Of a stretch of DNA of 64,000 nucleotides, positions 49,766 to 60,769 are shown piece by piece (the first letter of the stretch is position 1; every line of letters begins with the position of its first letter). The notes beneath the pieces were generated by a model. It saw nothing but the letters and a program-made list of their open reading frames with translations. It did not search any database and was not told where the DNA came from. This DNA comes from Moringa oleifera (Eukaryota; Streptophyta; Magnoliopsida; Brassicales; Moringaceae): NCBI GenBank assembly GCA_021397835.1, contig JAJFZO010000034.1:1428501-1492500 (forward strand), written 5' to 3'. The translations under genes and the position numbers were made by a program.

Positions 49766-50599
49766 TTAGAAAGGCTGCCTAGCATGAGCCCAAGCCAGGG
49801 CCTCATGCCCTAACTGTCCATGCCCGCCGTTGGGAAGCAGATTAGGCGGCAGATTGTAAATGGGTAGAGCAGAGGGATCCGGCAGAGCTGCCTGGTGCTG
49901 CCCACTTCCTCCAATTCCTGGCGGGGAGTTTCCTTCCCCACTTTGGATCTGTCCGTGCTGGCCTCCCTCTTCCTCTTCTTCCAGTGGGAGTCTCTCGTAA
50001 GTGGCGTTTGCAAACGTAGCAGCAATCACCATCACCGGTCCCGCCGCCACTAGCGGACCCACCACGCTTCCTCCGACCACCTGCCCTTGACCACCCGCCA
50101 GGTACACCGTGAGGCCTGTAGACCCCGGCGGGGCCGGCCCTGGCAGGAAGGCTCCAGTCAGGGACAGGATCTCGAACCTCCCGTGTAGGGCAACCACGGC
50201 ACCTGGCGCTGCGGGCTGCCTCAGAGTCACGTTGGCCACGAAGCCGCTGCCACTGAGCACGCAGACACCGCGCTGTCTCCTCCGGGCGAACAGGGCTATG
50301 CTCTCGGCCACATCGGTGCCGCTGGCGACTTCCATGACATGACTGCGGAGCGCGTTGGGGCTATCCCGGGTCACAAAAATGGGCGGTTTCGGCTTGTTCT
50401 TGGATCCAGGGGGCCGGCCTCGGGGCCTTCTGTTGCCCACCTCGACTGCACCTTCTCTAGGCTCATCCCCCGTGTCTCTGTCTTCGTCTTCGTCTCCTCC
50501 TCTTCCACCGCTGCTTCTGTTGCTGTTGGTGGTTTGGTTCATGGAAATCTCGAGGTCGCTTTTGTTTAGAACCGGTGGTGAATTGGCTGCCGGGTCCAT
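49766..50599 (-). CDS. AHL20: AT-hook motif nuclear-localised protein, AHL20-like (clade A)
   Basis: From the first in-frame ATG (50599) the intronless ORF gives 277 residues. An acidic Asp/Glu stretch precedes one type I AT-hook, [14 protein letters not shown] (core about 60-65), then a PPC/DUF296 domain (about 74-205) with the conserved [14 protein letters not shown] and [16 protein letters not shown]. The C-terminus is Gly/Pro/Gln-rich and ends in [17 protein letters not shown], close to AHL20. Such proteins bind AT-rich minor grooves as trimers in the nucleus and repress growth and immune genes. The gene lies much richer in G and C than its surroundings. The start is doubtful: the frame continues upstream as [13 protein letters not shown], which matches the conserved N-terminus, but the codon where family members have ATG is CTG (50641-50639). 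Either AUG is used 14 codons inside, or CUG initiates. Confidence 0.92.
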   Translation of the reverse strand: MDPAANSPPVLNKSDLEISMNQTTNSNRSSGGRGGDEDEDRDTGDEPREGAVEVGNRRPRGRPPGSKNKPKPPIFVTRDSPNALRSHVMEVASGTDVAESIALFARRRQRGVCVLSGSGFVANVTLRQPAAPGAVVALHGRFEILSLTGAFLPGPAPPGSTGLTVYLAGGQGQVVGGSVVGPLVAAGPVMVIAATFANATYERLPLEEEEEGGQHGQIQSGEGNSPPGIGGSGQHQAALPDPSALPIYNLPPNLLPNGGHGQLGHEALAWAHARQPF

Positions 50600-50641
50600 G
50601 CCCGGCAACCCCACCGACGTGGTCCACCAACGATTAGCCAG
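50600..50641 (-). other. Conserved AHL N-terminus preceded by CTG instead of ATG
   Basis: Fourteen codons (CTG then [13 protein letters not shown]) are in frame with the AHL CDS and match the MANxWWT opening of AHL20-type proteins. No ATG exists between the in-frame stops at 50708-50713 and this codon. The CTG has A at -3 and G at +4, a favourable context for non-AUG initiation. Confidence 0.75.
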
Positions 50642-51244
50642 ACTTGCGAATTGAGAAAAGGACCCAAAGAATTGATTGTACTTTCTGGCTGTTGAATTTC
50701 TCTTGGGTTATTATCTGATCTTTCTTTGTGTTTGCTTCTCACTACTTTGACAGGTTTGAGATCAGAAAGTCAACAGAGAAGAACAGTGCTTGCTTTGCTT
50801 CTCCAACAGCTACAGCTGCTGTCTCAGTACTTCCTCGCATATGTTGCTATGAGAAAGGGAAGAAGAAGAAGAAGAAGAAGGAGGAGGAGGAGGAGAGAGA
50901 GAGAATTAGACAAGAATGAGAAGTTGTGACAAGAGAGAATTAGATGCAATTGGAAATGGAATCAAGTAAAGAGAAGTAAAAAGAAAAGAGATCGAGTTCT
51001 TTCCTTCGTGGAGCTTAACTCACAAGATCGACGACCCGGAAAACCCTTGATATAAACAATCGATCAATCAACTACAAGGAAGAGAAAGTGAGAGACAGAG
51101 AGAGAGAGAGAGAGAGAGTAAACAATAAAGCAGCCAGAGACTGAAGTTTTTTGCAAGTTGTATACGAAATAACTACCCAAAACACAATAATAGGCCGAAA
51201 GATCAAATTTTCCTTTTTTTTCTCTTTGTTTCTTCTATTATATA
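50642..51244 (-). promoter_or_regulatory. AHL leader and core promoter region
   Basis: Upstream on the minus strand there is a CT-rich leader with AAG/GAG triplet arrays (50858-50897 on the plus strand) and a GA array at 51097-51119. A TATATAA-type box reads on the minus strand at 51244-51238. A leader of about 550 bases is plausible. Plus-strand ORFs here are low-complexity artefacts. Confidence 0.35.
51097..51119. repeat. GA microsatellite in the AHL leader
   Basis: About 11 GA units, read as TC on the gene's strand. Similar tracts occur upstream of the SUP and ETR2 genes in this window. Confidence 0.8.
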
Positions 51245-52589
51245 AATACAGAGAGCAATATATGTTGTGTTGTGCTGTTCCGGATTCAGGGAGCCGAAGG
51301 TATACTCTCCTCGTTTCCCTTTTAGTTTTCTTTTTTTTTTTTTCTTTTTACGTTTCCATTGACACTGTCAACAAGCTCTCCTTTTAGAGGCCTTAGAAAT
51401 TAGGGTTTCGTGGGGTCCCGTGCGCGTGGGCAGGTGGGAAGCACGTCGTTTTCTCTTGCCCCGACACACCACTCCCTCTATATACTATTACACATAACAC
51501 AGACGCGGACACGAACACGGACAGAAACACACCCACGCAGCATATTTGCAAGCAAGCAATAACCAAATTGCTCACATCCTTCCCACTGTCTTTACCCCTC
51601 TCTCTCTCTCTCCCTCTCTCTCTCCCTGTGTTGTTTTGCCATAATCTTTCAGTCAATTCTGGATATCTTTAATTGGGTCTGCCTCAAAGTCATCTCATCT
51701 ATACATTTAAGTAGTTATGAATAATAAATCTGTAATGGGTCTTTGATGATTGGGCAAGTTGCAAGACTTTGATGTCGTATGAGGTCTATTAAGCTATTAA
51801 ATTAGCCAAACCCTATAGGATTCATGCTTGTATTAGGTATTAGTGACAGGTGCTAGCAGCCAATTAAGAAGGTACATCTCACATCTTCTGTGGAAGCATA
51901 GCAGCACTGACCATTATATATGGGGGAGGTAAGAATTGGTGCCGGCCTTGAGCGTATCCTGTGAAGTAATCTCTGCATTATCTGCAACAGCCATAGAAAG
52001 TGAAGTGATTATGATCAACAGAATTAAAAGAACACTTTGTGCAACTTCTAGTCTTTTGTGATTAAATAACTTGGAGGCAGTGAAACTTGCAATTGAATCT
52101 GTCAAACGACAAAATGTGAAGCATGTGGAAGGTGTGTTCCGATTTTGGGGATTGTAATTGCATGTAAAGAAATTAAATCATGTAATATTCGCTTAAATTT
52201 TTTATATATTGATTCTTATGATTCCATACGTGACACACTTAGACACTCAAGAGTTTTAAAAATCAAAGCTTTTATTTTAAAGAAAATTGTTATCATATAT
52301 GGGTTAAGGACAAACAGAACTATGATAATAATCTAATGTCCAAAAAACAAAAACAAAGTTATGTGCAACAGGATTTCTCAAGGACTAGAATAATTTTTCA
52401 TCGGTTGTAATCATATAGTACTTAGGGAATTTTTCTGAAGAAGTTTAAAGGAAATGATTATAAAGGTGGGATTTTCCGTACAAGGATTTGGAATCAAATC
52501 CTATTTACATAAGAGAGATGAAAGGTTAAGTATATTTCATATTGTACGGATGGGTTATGTAGATCTAATCAAATCTCTTCCAAATTGAA

Positions 52590-52925
52590 GTAAAGATAGC
52601 TTTATTTGGTAATAATTAAACTAATTAAGCACGGTTGGCAAAGTTATGAAATGAAATAAAAAATTCTAAGAAGTATAATAACATTGAGTAAAGGGTTCAG
52701 CATCAATTTAAGAAATTTATGGACCAAAAACATGCAAGCTGATCTGAACATATTTTAAATCTTATAATCCACTTACTGATCAATTTGAAAATTTTAATGA
52801 GTTCAAACGTGAGTAAAGAGAGCTTTATTGGTAATAATTAAATTAATTAAGCAATGTTGGCGAAGTTATAGTATGAAATAAACAATTGTAAGAAAAATAT
52901 CAACTTTAAGTAAATGGGTCCATGA
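52590..52925. repeat. Direct duplication of about 110 bp, copies 223 bp apart
   Basis: The copy at 52590-52700 and the copy at 52813-52925 share GTAAAGA, GGTAATAATTAAA, TTAATTAAGCA and AAGTTAT in the same order with scattered differences. It is non-coding. Confidence 0.7.
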
Positions 52926-55900
52926 TTTTGCTTATGATGGAGTTAAAATTTGAATCTATAAGTCAATTCCAGCTTACTAGCAAGCTGAACCCCTCAAGAT
53001 TGTTAATTGTTATTTATTAGAAGCAAAATATGTTTAATTTTCTAATAATGTTAATATTAATCTTGCTTTTTCGAAGTAGAAATTGGAGAATGGATAAATT
53101 TACATCACTCATTACTACCATAGTTGATGGGAAGTAACAACTAAATGCTCGCGTTTCCACTTACCAAATAGAGGATCGATGTTGATTAATTTGAATTTGA
53201 CAACTTCCTAATCAACCTGGCTGTGGCGTCCAACGTGATACGGTTTCTGGTGGCATGTTTGAATGATATTTGTGCTTGTGCTGTTTGTGTAGATTGAGAT
53301 GTGACTTAGACGCTTATGGGTTGGTCTACTCTAACTTATCCAGTGATACTGTCAACCTTGTGAGGGATCAGGATTAAGTTATCACATATTGACTCAAAGT
53401 TTGATGAGACAACTCAAAGCGAATTGTTAATTTGGATTGTTCTTGATTTCAATGCTTTACAGAGCGAGCCCTAACCACTCATAAGCACACAGGAAGCCAC
53501 TTAATCAACAGAAGAATAGTCACCATCGCAGTAGTACAATCTAGCTACCTGTGAGTTGGACTATGTGTATAATTTTGTCTTCAAAATCTGTCCTTTTTTG
53601 CCACATTTTTCTCATTCATTTATCTTGCTCTGAATCATCAAGAAGTTTGAAATGAGGACATTAATCTTTGAAACTGAACAAATAATTAATACTAATTTAG
53701 ACTGCCCATCAAGTCTAATACCTACTAGGCTCTCATACTAAACAGGCAGCATAACTATAGCCATGGGGCTGCAGTTTGAAGGTGCAAGTTGGTTGCTTCA
53801 CTAAAATTTTGAAGTATGCCTAGTAATTAAATCTTTGTGCAAAAATAAAACTTCTTCATATTTTGATTAAGATACCATTTTATTATTATTTTTATATATT
53901 CTGAACATTATTACTAATGTTTTTTCAAGCTCAACGAACACCAATTTTAAGTTTAGAAAATTTTGATTTAACGATTAGACTTGCCATAGAAATAATGTAA
54001 ATCTATATATATTATTTATGTTTAATTTTACTACTTCTCAATAATCTCTTTAGCAAATTGGCTAACTCTCAAAAGCAATTGCAACTGCAACTGCAGCATC
54101 AACTCTAAGAATATTTATGGGTCATTATTATGAGCAAATTTATCTTGGTCATAGTTCAAGGATGAGAAACATAATTGTATCTTTCGCTTTCATTCATACA
54201 AAAGGTAAGATAATTTATATTTGCAACTAATTAGTAACAGCTGCATCAATTTTACATGTATATTGTGCACCAAAGAACTACATTGAAATGATTAAATGAG
54301 ATGAAGAAAAGATTTCATCCGGATGTTGAGTGAGTGAGAAATGACACCTGAAGGGAAAAAATAAAGGTTGAAGAGGCCAATTTTAAAGACTTTTGTGGAG
54401 CATCCAAGGTGCTTTACTTCAGATTTACATTTTTATGGTGAACCATAAAAGTATGCCTCTAGATTAGGTGAAACTACAAAAAAACCCATTTAATTATTTA
54501 TTATTCTGATAATAATATATTTGTTAACAATAAAAAAAAATTGTTTTTTGATGCAATGACACAAAATATTTAATGATTTATATTATTCAATAAAAAATAT
54601 AAAATTTAGATAACAACATGGACAGTTAGAAATTTAAAATTCAAGTAGCATGTTTTTCCCTACCATATTCCTCCTTCACGGAAAGTGCTTCCTTTTTTTT
54701 TTCTCTGAAAAAGAATTAGTTAATAAAATATTAACTAATTTAACATAAACATGATTACAAACATTATAATATGACAGTATTTCAAACATAATTTTAAAAA
54801 TTTGTAATTTTTTAATGATATTAAAATAATTATATCATCATTGAGTAACGTGTCTTTTAGACACAAGAATTTAAATATCCATTTCTTAAAAGTAAACCAA
54901 CATTTATGTGATTTTGTCATTTGATTGGATTGGCCAAAACCTTTACCAGTAAAAGGAGCAGAAAAGACATCTCTTTTCTCGCCTTTTAGAAATCCTTGTT
55001 CTTGTCCACATTTCTTCTTGGAGACTAATTACAACTCATTAGCCAATAAACAATTAATGGATCTTGCTTCTGTTCTAGATGCTTAAGATTTCAAAGATCT
55101 GACATCCCATCTAACCTTACAAGACATGTACCCTCCCAAAACTATTAGTTATTATATCTGTCTAGAATAGAAGATACAGTCTCTAATAATGTCAGGAGCC
55201 TCTCATTATTATACCTGTCAAGCATAGAAGATATATACGATATCTCCAATACGTCTCGAGTCCCTGAAGAAAGCATCATTAGAATTGCAGCAGGTCCTAC
55301 CTGCCCAAAAGTAACAATAGTCCACTATGAATGTCAATTGCGGAGGGTCCTACTTGCACTATTGTACCACGACTTGATGCTAATAAGGGTGAGAAAACTA
55401 CAAGAAATCCAATATTGGTACCAGCAAGCCTGGTAAGCACCTAAAGTTTTCAGTAATTGCAATGAAATTGCACTTCTGTGTCATAGGCCATCCATATCTC
55501 AAACTCAAGACTTCAGCTACAAATAGCCATACCACTAAGACATGTGTAGTAGCCTATAACCACATCACATCTACTTGATGGGACATCTAGTCTTATTTCT
55601 AATTGCTGTTGCCTACACCGAACCTCACATGCCCTTATTCCCATGTAATGCAGAGGAGAAAAAACTCCCAGATAATGCAAATCATATAATTGGCAAACAA
55701 GCCATAAAATAGTATTATGAACATGTTCTTGTAACTCATTACATCAAACATTAGGCCCTCTTCCCGTTGTTTTTTGGGTCAAAAGGAGTGTTACTCCAAT
55801 TGATATAACATGTTAACAGCAATCCACCCTCCATCACTGGCCATCTGTTTTGGCATTCTGCTAACGTCCAGACTCAGCTCATAGAAGACATGCCTTGAGA

Positions 55901-56338
55901 AATGGTTTCTTACCAGATTCTCAACACAAGAACACAGTTTGAGCACCTGACACATATCTTTGCTCTTCCTAGCGGGCTCCACTTCCATCAACATATTGTA
56001 GACTTCTCAGCAGAGAGGATTTCTTAGCTAATTCAACCATGAAAGTACCTAAAGAGTGAAACAACAATTATAAGCATCAACTGCATATATTACTTCAAGA
56101 TGCATAGAACAAGGATATCCCTCATTAGCTGATTTCTTATGCACGTAAATCAATGCTCCAAACCGGCTGACTAGTTGAACTATGAGTGTGATAAACCCAA
56201 CATATCAATAGCATAAAAGAGGGTCCTCTTCAGTCTTCACCTTGTCCCTGAATGAGAGACTAATGAATTTATTACTGATTGCTACCAGAATTCTGAGCGG
56301 AAAGTCAGTTCTAAGAAGAAAAGAATTGGAAGTGAATA

Positions 56339-56470
56339 TCCATCCACTCAATACTAAGATAAAATGGGATGTAGATGTTCAAGATCCAACCAAAAGTGAA
56401 TATTCGTCTACTCAAAAAATACCAAAACAAAATGGAATGTAGAGGTTCAAGATCCAACCAAAAGTAAAAC
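56339..56470. repeat. 68-bp imperfect tandem duplication
   Basis: TTCAAGATCCAACCAAAAGT and its upstream flank occur twice with a 68-base period, differing at several sites. It lies near the 3' end of the SNARE gene. Confidence 0.75.
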
Positions 56471-56859
56471 AATGTTAGGCATCAACGAAAAGTGACATAT
56501 CAATTTCTGGACATCCAGTGGCACAATAATATATTGGAAGTTTTGGTATAACTGTCTCAAACCAAACTGAGGGCATGGGAATGAGTTTGTAGGGAAGAGT
56601 ATTCCTTTAAAGTGAAAACCGTTTACAAAATTTTGCAATGCAAGTGAAGTTGAAGATGAAATCAGAACGAAAAAATTAAAAATCAAATTTGGCACACCAG
56701 CAGCAAATATAATTAGAGATAAATATTTCAATTAAGAGCACAACTTGATATCTATCTAGTACACCAAGACATTCTTATTATAAAGATCTTCAGAGAAAAC
56801 AAAATTGGGAATCTAGAGAGGCTAAAAGTACATAGCATCCATAGGTGATTAGATCATAC

Positions 56860-59800
56860 CTAATAAGATAGTATACAATCAAGAACAAAACCACGAAACA
56901 TCCTACAAGTTTGCACATTTTACGGTTTGACTTTTTCTCGAACACCTACAGAACAACAAATTCATTTATACTCGGTTATTTTGTAACAGCTGTTAAAATA
57001 ACAAATAAATGAATAAATACGTAACAACAAATGAACCCAGAACAGAGCAGTCTGATTTAGGTACCATCTTGAATCGATCCATGGTTCCTGACATTATTCC
57101 CCTTGCTGCGTCCATGTTGTTTCCCTGGTGTTACAACAGAATCCATTCAATTTTTCTTTTTCTGTTTAAAGTTACTAGAAAGTATCAGGTGAAAATCCCA
57201 AACCTACTTACCATTCTGTCAAGCATACGATTATGACTCTCAACCTCCTCATGTATATCACCTGTTAACTGTTACATAGCATACTTCTCAAGAATGTTCC
57301 AAAAATAGAATAAGCAATCACAGAGAACAAACAATCATAAGCCACAAATTATCAAGGCATGGTTTCATTTCACTACGTTCTTCCAGTAACCAAAATAAAC
57401 ATGAGTACTTATTTATGTTCAACAAAAGTATCAATTCAATTTCATACAACTGGAGTCCGTTGATGAACGTGTCAGCAAAATGCAAATTAGAGGTAAAATA
57501 TTCATACATCTCAAATTCACATTGAAAGGCTGAACATTGTCAAGAATATGAAAGGCCGCTAATTGCAGACAGTTGACATGAACTTTAATCATATCCAACA
57601 TTGAAACTACGTAGAAATGCAAATAGTATTGCCACTCAAGAACTTTGCTTGAGATGAATTTTCTCATTAATCACAGCTTGTAACAATAACTTCATATAAC
57701 TTTGCTTGGCCAATAAATACAAGAATAACTTAGATACCAATTAGGCAAGTATATCCAGCGATTTGACATGTTGCGAACAAACAATTGGATGGCAAGGATT
57801 CGTAAAGCAAACTTACTCTCTTCAGAAAAGTAACTCTGTCCTGCAAACTGTCCATTGCTTTGTCATTGTCGTGCTCACTAATTTCATGAGAGTACAAAGA
57901 GGAGGACCTAAGATGACCTTCCTCAAGGCCATCAACACCATCAAAGAGAGCCGTCCTGGAGGGACGATGCTCCCTGCACGAAAGCAGTTACAATGTAATA
58001 TATATCCCATATAAAACGACAGTTAGCTAACGACCACAAGACCTCAACCAAAGATTATGCAAAACAAATAAAAACCTAGCCACGGAGAATATCCAGTTGG
58101 GTACAAATTAGGATTCCAAATTTATAGAAAAATCAAAAAGAATTTTTTAAAAAAAAAATTCAAGCCAAAAAATCTGCTAAATCGAACAGATCAAGCCATT
58201 CAGAGCAACATATGCTGAGTATGTGTTTTTTTCAAAGCAGATGAATTCAGTATTAGCATATTAAAAGGAGGGTTTCTCAGATCCCTCAAATGGAGAGAAG
58301 GCATATTCAGAATTATAATGTGTCAGGACTATTTACATATACACTGAACCAAAACAGTCTATGATAATGTCAAGGATGGATGAGAGGTTCATAAATATTC
58401 ACAAGGAACTCCAAATTTTTGTGAGCATGTAGGAATAATCATGAGAATGCTAACGAAAAATGGACCACCAATTACTACCAAAACTACATTTTTTCAGGAA
58501 ATGCCACATAAATGGGCCTCAAAGCTAGTAGCTCAAATTACAAGCCTGCTATGACAACAAAATTAAATATTTAAGATTAAAACAATGGATATAGCATGTT
58601 ATGGCTACAAGGCAGGAGTACCTTACAGAGATAGGCTTGTAAGGACTTAAAATAACCATAAAAGACAGCTTTTTGAAAGAAATACAAAAACACACCTACT
58701 ATTGGTGATTGAATATGCCTTCTATTTTCCCTTAAAAATCAATCAAAATCGAACTGCACCGAATATGTGAGAACTTTAGTTTAACCACAGAAGACAGGTT
58801 TTTGAAATAAATACAAAAACACACCTTCCATTGGTGACTGAATATGCCTTCTGTTTTCCCTTAAAAACCCAGTCAAAATCGAACCAAACATGTGAGAAAT
58901 TATTAAGTTTCACTAGTGATTACACCAAATAGTAATACTTTCAACCCTATTTAATAATATCCAATTAAAATACCAAGTAAGTAACCCAAAATTGTTTTCT
59001 CTAATTGTTCCTTACTAACTTCTTCCTACCTTCTTCTATAACTCTTCAAGTAAGTATTTATTAATCCCTCTTCAAAAGAACAAAAATAAAGCAAGAAAAT
59101 CCATCTCTTACATTTTTTTCTATTTATATTTAAATTTTGACTGTATAACTTGTTAATGGCTTTTTTCCTTTCATGTATGTATTAGGATCCTTGCTTCATG
59201 GAATTTAGAGGATGATCGTTTTCGAGATTTGAAATGTTTAGAATGTCCAATTTCAAGATCTGGAATATTTAGAATTAACAATTTTTTTGATCTTAGTGTT
59301 ATTCAATTTGAGAAACAAATTTGATTTGAATGCTTTTATGTAGTTTACAATTTATATTAGAGTATTAATTTTGACTTTTTATCTATTTCTTATTGATTAA
59401 AATGTAAAATTTATGCTTGAGTATTATTATCATTTCTTTAAAGAAAAAGACCAATCAAAAAAACTGAATCAAACCAAACCGAACAAACTTTGATTTGATT
59501 CAGATGTCCTAATTTGCTAGGTTTGGTTTGGATCTTTTTTTTTTTCCCCTTAGAATTGAGTTCTGACCTAAGTTAGACGCCTACTTAAATTGAACTGGAC
59601 CGTGACAACCCTATGCACCACAAGCATGTGATTATGAGGGGACCAATAATTTTAAAAAAAAAATGCAACGAGAACTTTAAGATTCAGTAGATGGAGAACT
59701 CTTTGATAGGGCTACTTATTGCAATGGCAAAATCGAACATATGCTTCCTAATAAAAAGTTGAGTAACTCATGAAAGTAAGGCCAGAGAGGGATCAAGATA

Positions 59801-60769
59801 AGAAGTACCTATTCTTCAAATCTTTTTCTGCCTAAATAGCAAGAGAACTAAGCCTCAGCTCAAGTAATCAAAAGATTAAGACTGAAAAAGAATCTCACAA
59901 ATGTCCCAAGTTCTTCCAATTTCAAACTACTTTGGTATTAAACCATTTTATCTTATCATAGACAGAAACGAAATCCAAGAAAAATGTAAAGATGTTTCCA
60001 CTTTCAATCAGGAGAAAATGCTTTCAACTCTTTTTCCTTCTTCCAGTTTTCCTCCACAAACGCAATAAAGGCAAGCCTTTTTAAGAGTACCATTTTTTAT
60101 CAATGGGTCAGCTCAAAATCTAGTAAGCCTTTTTAAGAGTAGCATGATATATGAAGATGGATCTGCTCAAAATCTAAACTAAATTCTAACCAGATAAGCA
60201 ATTTAAATATTCATAAACCGATGTTAGCTATAATGAGTTATTTGCAATATATTTTATAAAGGAAGAATTATTTGCAAAGAATATGGTAAATTGACAGTAA
60301 ATCCTCATTTATCTTGCTAATATCCTATAATACATGTCAATAACCATATGGTGATCATAGGGGAAAAACAGTTAATCACATTTCTTTCTTCAATTGTGAA
60401 ATTAATCACAGTTCACTACTGAAGCAATGAACTGCATTATGTTAACCACGTAAACAAGGCTCTGTTCAGTAATCAGCTGAGTTCTGTATAGATCAATAAC
60501 AACATCAAGCAGCAATTCTATCGTCAAGCTACATCGAAGCAGAAAAACTAACAGTTCAACAAATATTCAATAAACTTTATTACATACAAGAACCTACACA
60601 AATTGATTCAGTCATAAAAGAAATGACAGCAAGGAAAAGGTGAAGATTTCAAGAAACATTTCACTAACGAAATCAAAATGCGATATATCTGTATATATAT
60701 ATCAGATCATGTGAATGGTAACCTACGGAAAAGTCTGATGACATTATAAGCGAACCTTCTATGACTCAT
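56860..60769 (-). CDS. BET12: BET1/BS14-type Golgi SNARE, five exons resolved
   Basis: Splice-consistent exons on the minus strand are 60769-60756, 57973-57817, 57268-57212, 57124-57065 and 56945-56860. Joined they give 124 residues plus two bases: MSHRR, then EHRPSRTALFDGVDGLEEGH, the helical SNARE region (DSLQDRVTFLKR, LTGDIHEEVESHNRMLDRM, GNNMDAARGIMSGTMDRFKM) and a C-terminal membrane anchor (KLVGCFVVLFLIVYYLI). This is the plant BET11/BET12 family of Qc-SNAREs used in ER-Golgi vesicle fusion. Every junction is GT-AG and keeps phase. BET12 is preferred to BET11 for the DGVDGLEEG spacing and gene neighbours. The first coding exon is only 14 bases, then a 2.8-kb intron. The last exon is not resolved: after AG|GTATGA the frame would read through to a stop at 56790, or splice to a short terminal exon further left. 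Confidence 0.85.
58655..58900. repeat. Imperfect tandem duplication (period 129) in SNARE intron 1
   Basis: The segment from ACCATAAAAGACAG to ATGTGAGAA (58655-58770) recurs at 58784-58900 with about one difference per ten bases, including AATACAAAAACACACCT and GAATATGCCTTCT. Confidence 0.8.
60073..60178. repeat. 52-bp imperfect tandem duplication in SNARE intron 1
   Basis: AAGCCTTTTTAAGAGTA starts both units (60073 and 60125), and GCTCAAAATCTA ends both. Confidence 0.75.

Larger units (their letters stand above)
51245..56789. other. Intergenic region between the AHL promoter and the BET1-type SNARE gene
   Basis: No recognised gene. There is a duplicated segment at 52590 and 52813, an AT-rich block near 53,850-54,800, an unassigned minus-strand ORF at 55791-55994 with possible splice signals, and a 68-bp tandem repeat near 56,340. 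The 3' end of the SNARE transcript may extend into the right end. Confidence 0.45.

Noticed and set aside
50600..50614. GTG at 50614 as the AHL start
   Set aside because: GTG is not a usual plant start, and the conserved family N-terminus begins further upstream at the CTG codon.
50109..50654. Several plus-strand ORFs over the AHL gene
   Set aside because: They are shadows of the GC-rich AHL coding region.
51914..52105. Small secreted-peptide-like minus ORF (VLLILLIIITSLSMAVA)
   Set aside because: It has no ATG before the hydrophobic part, only a TTG, and matches no peptide family I know.
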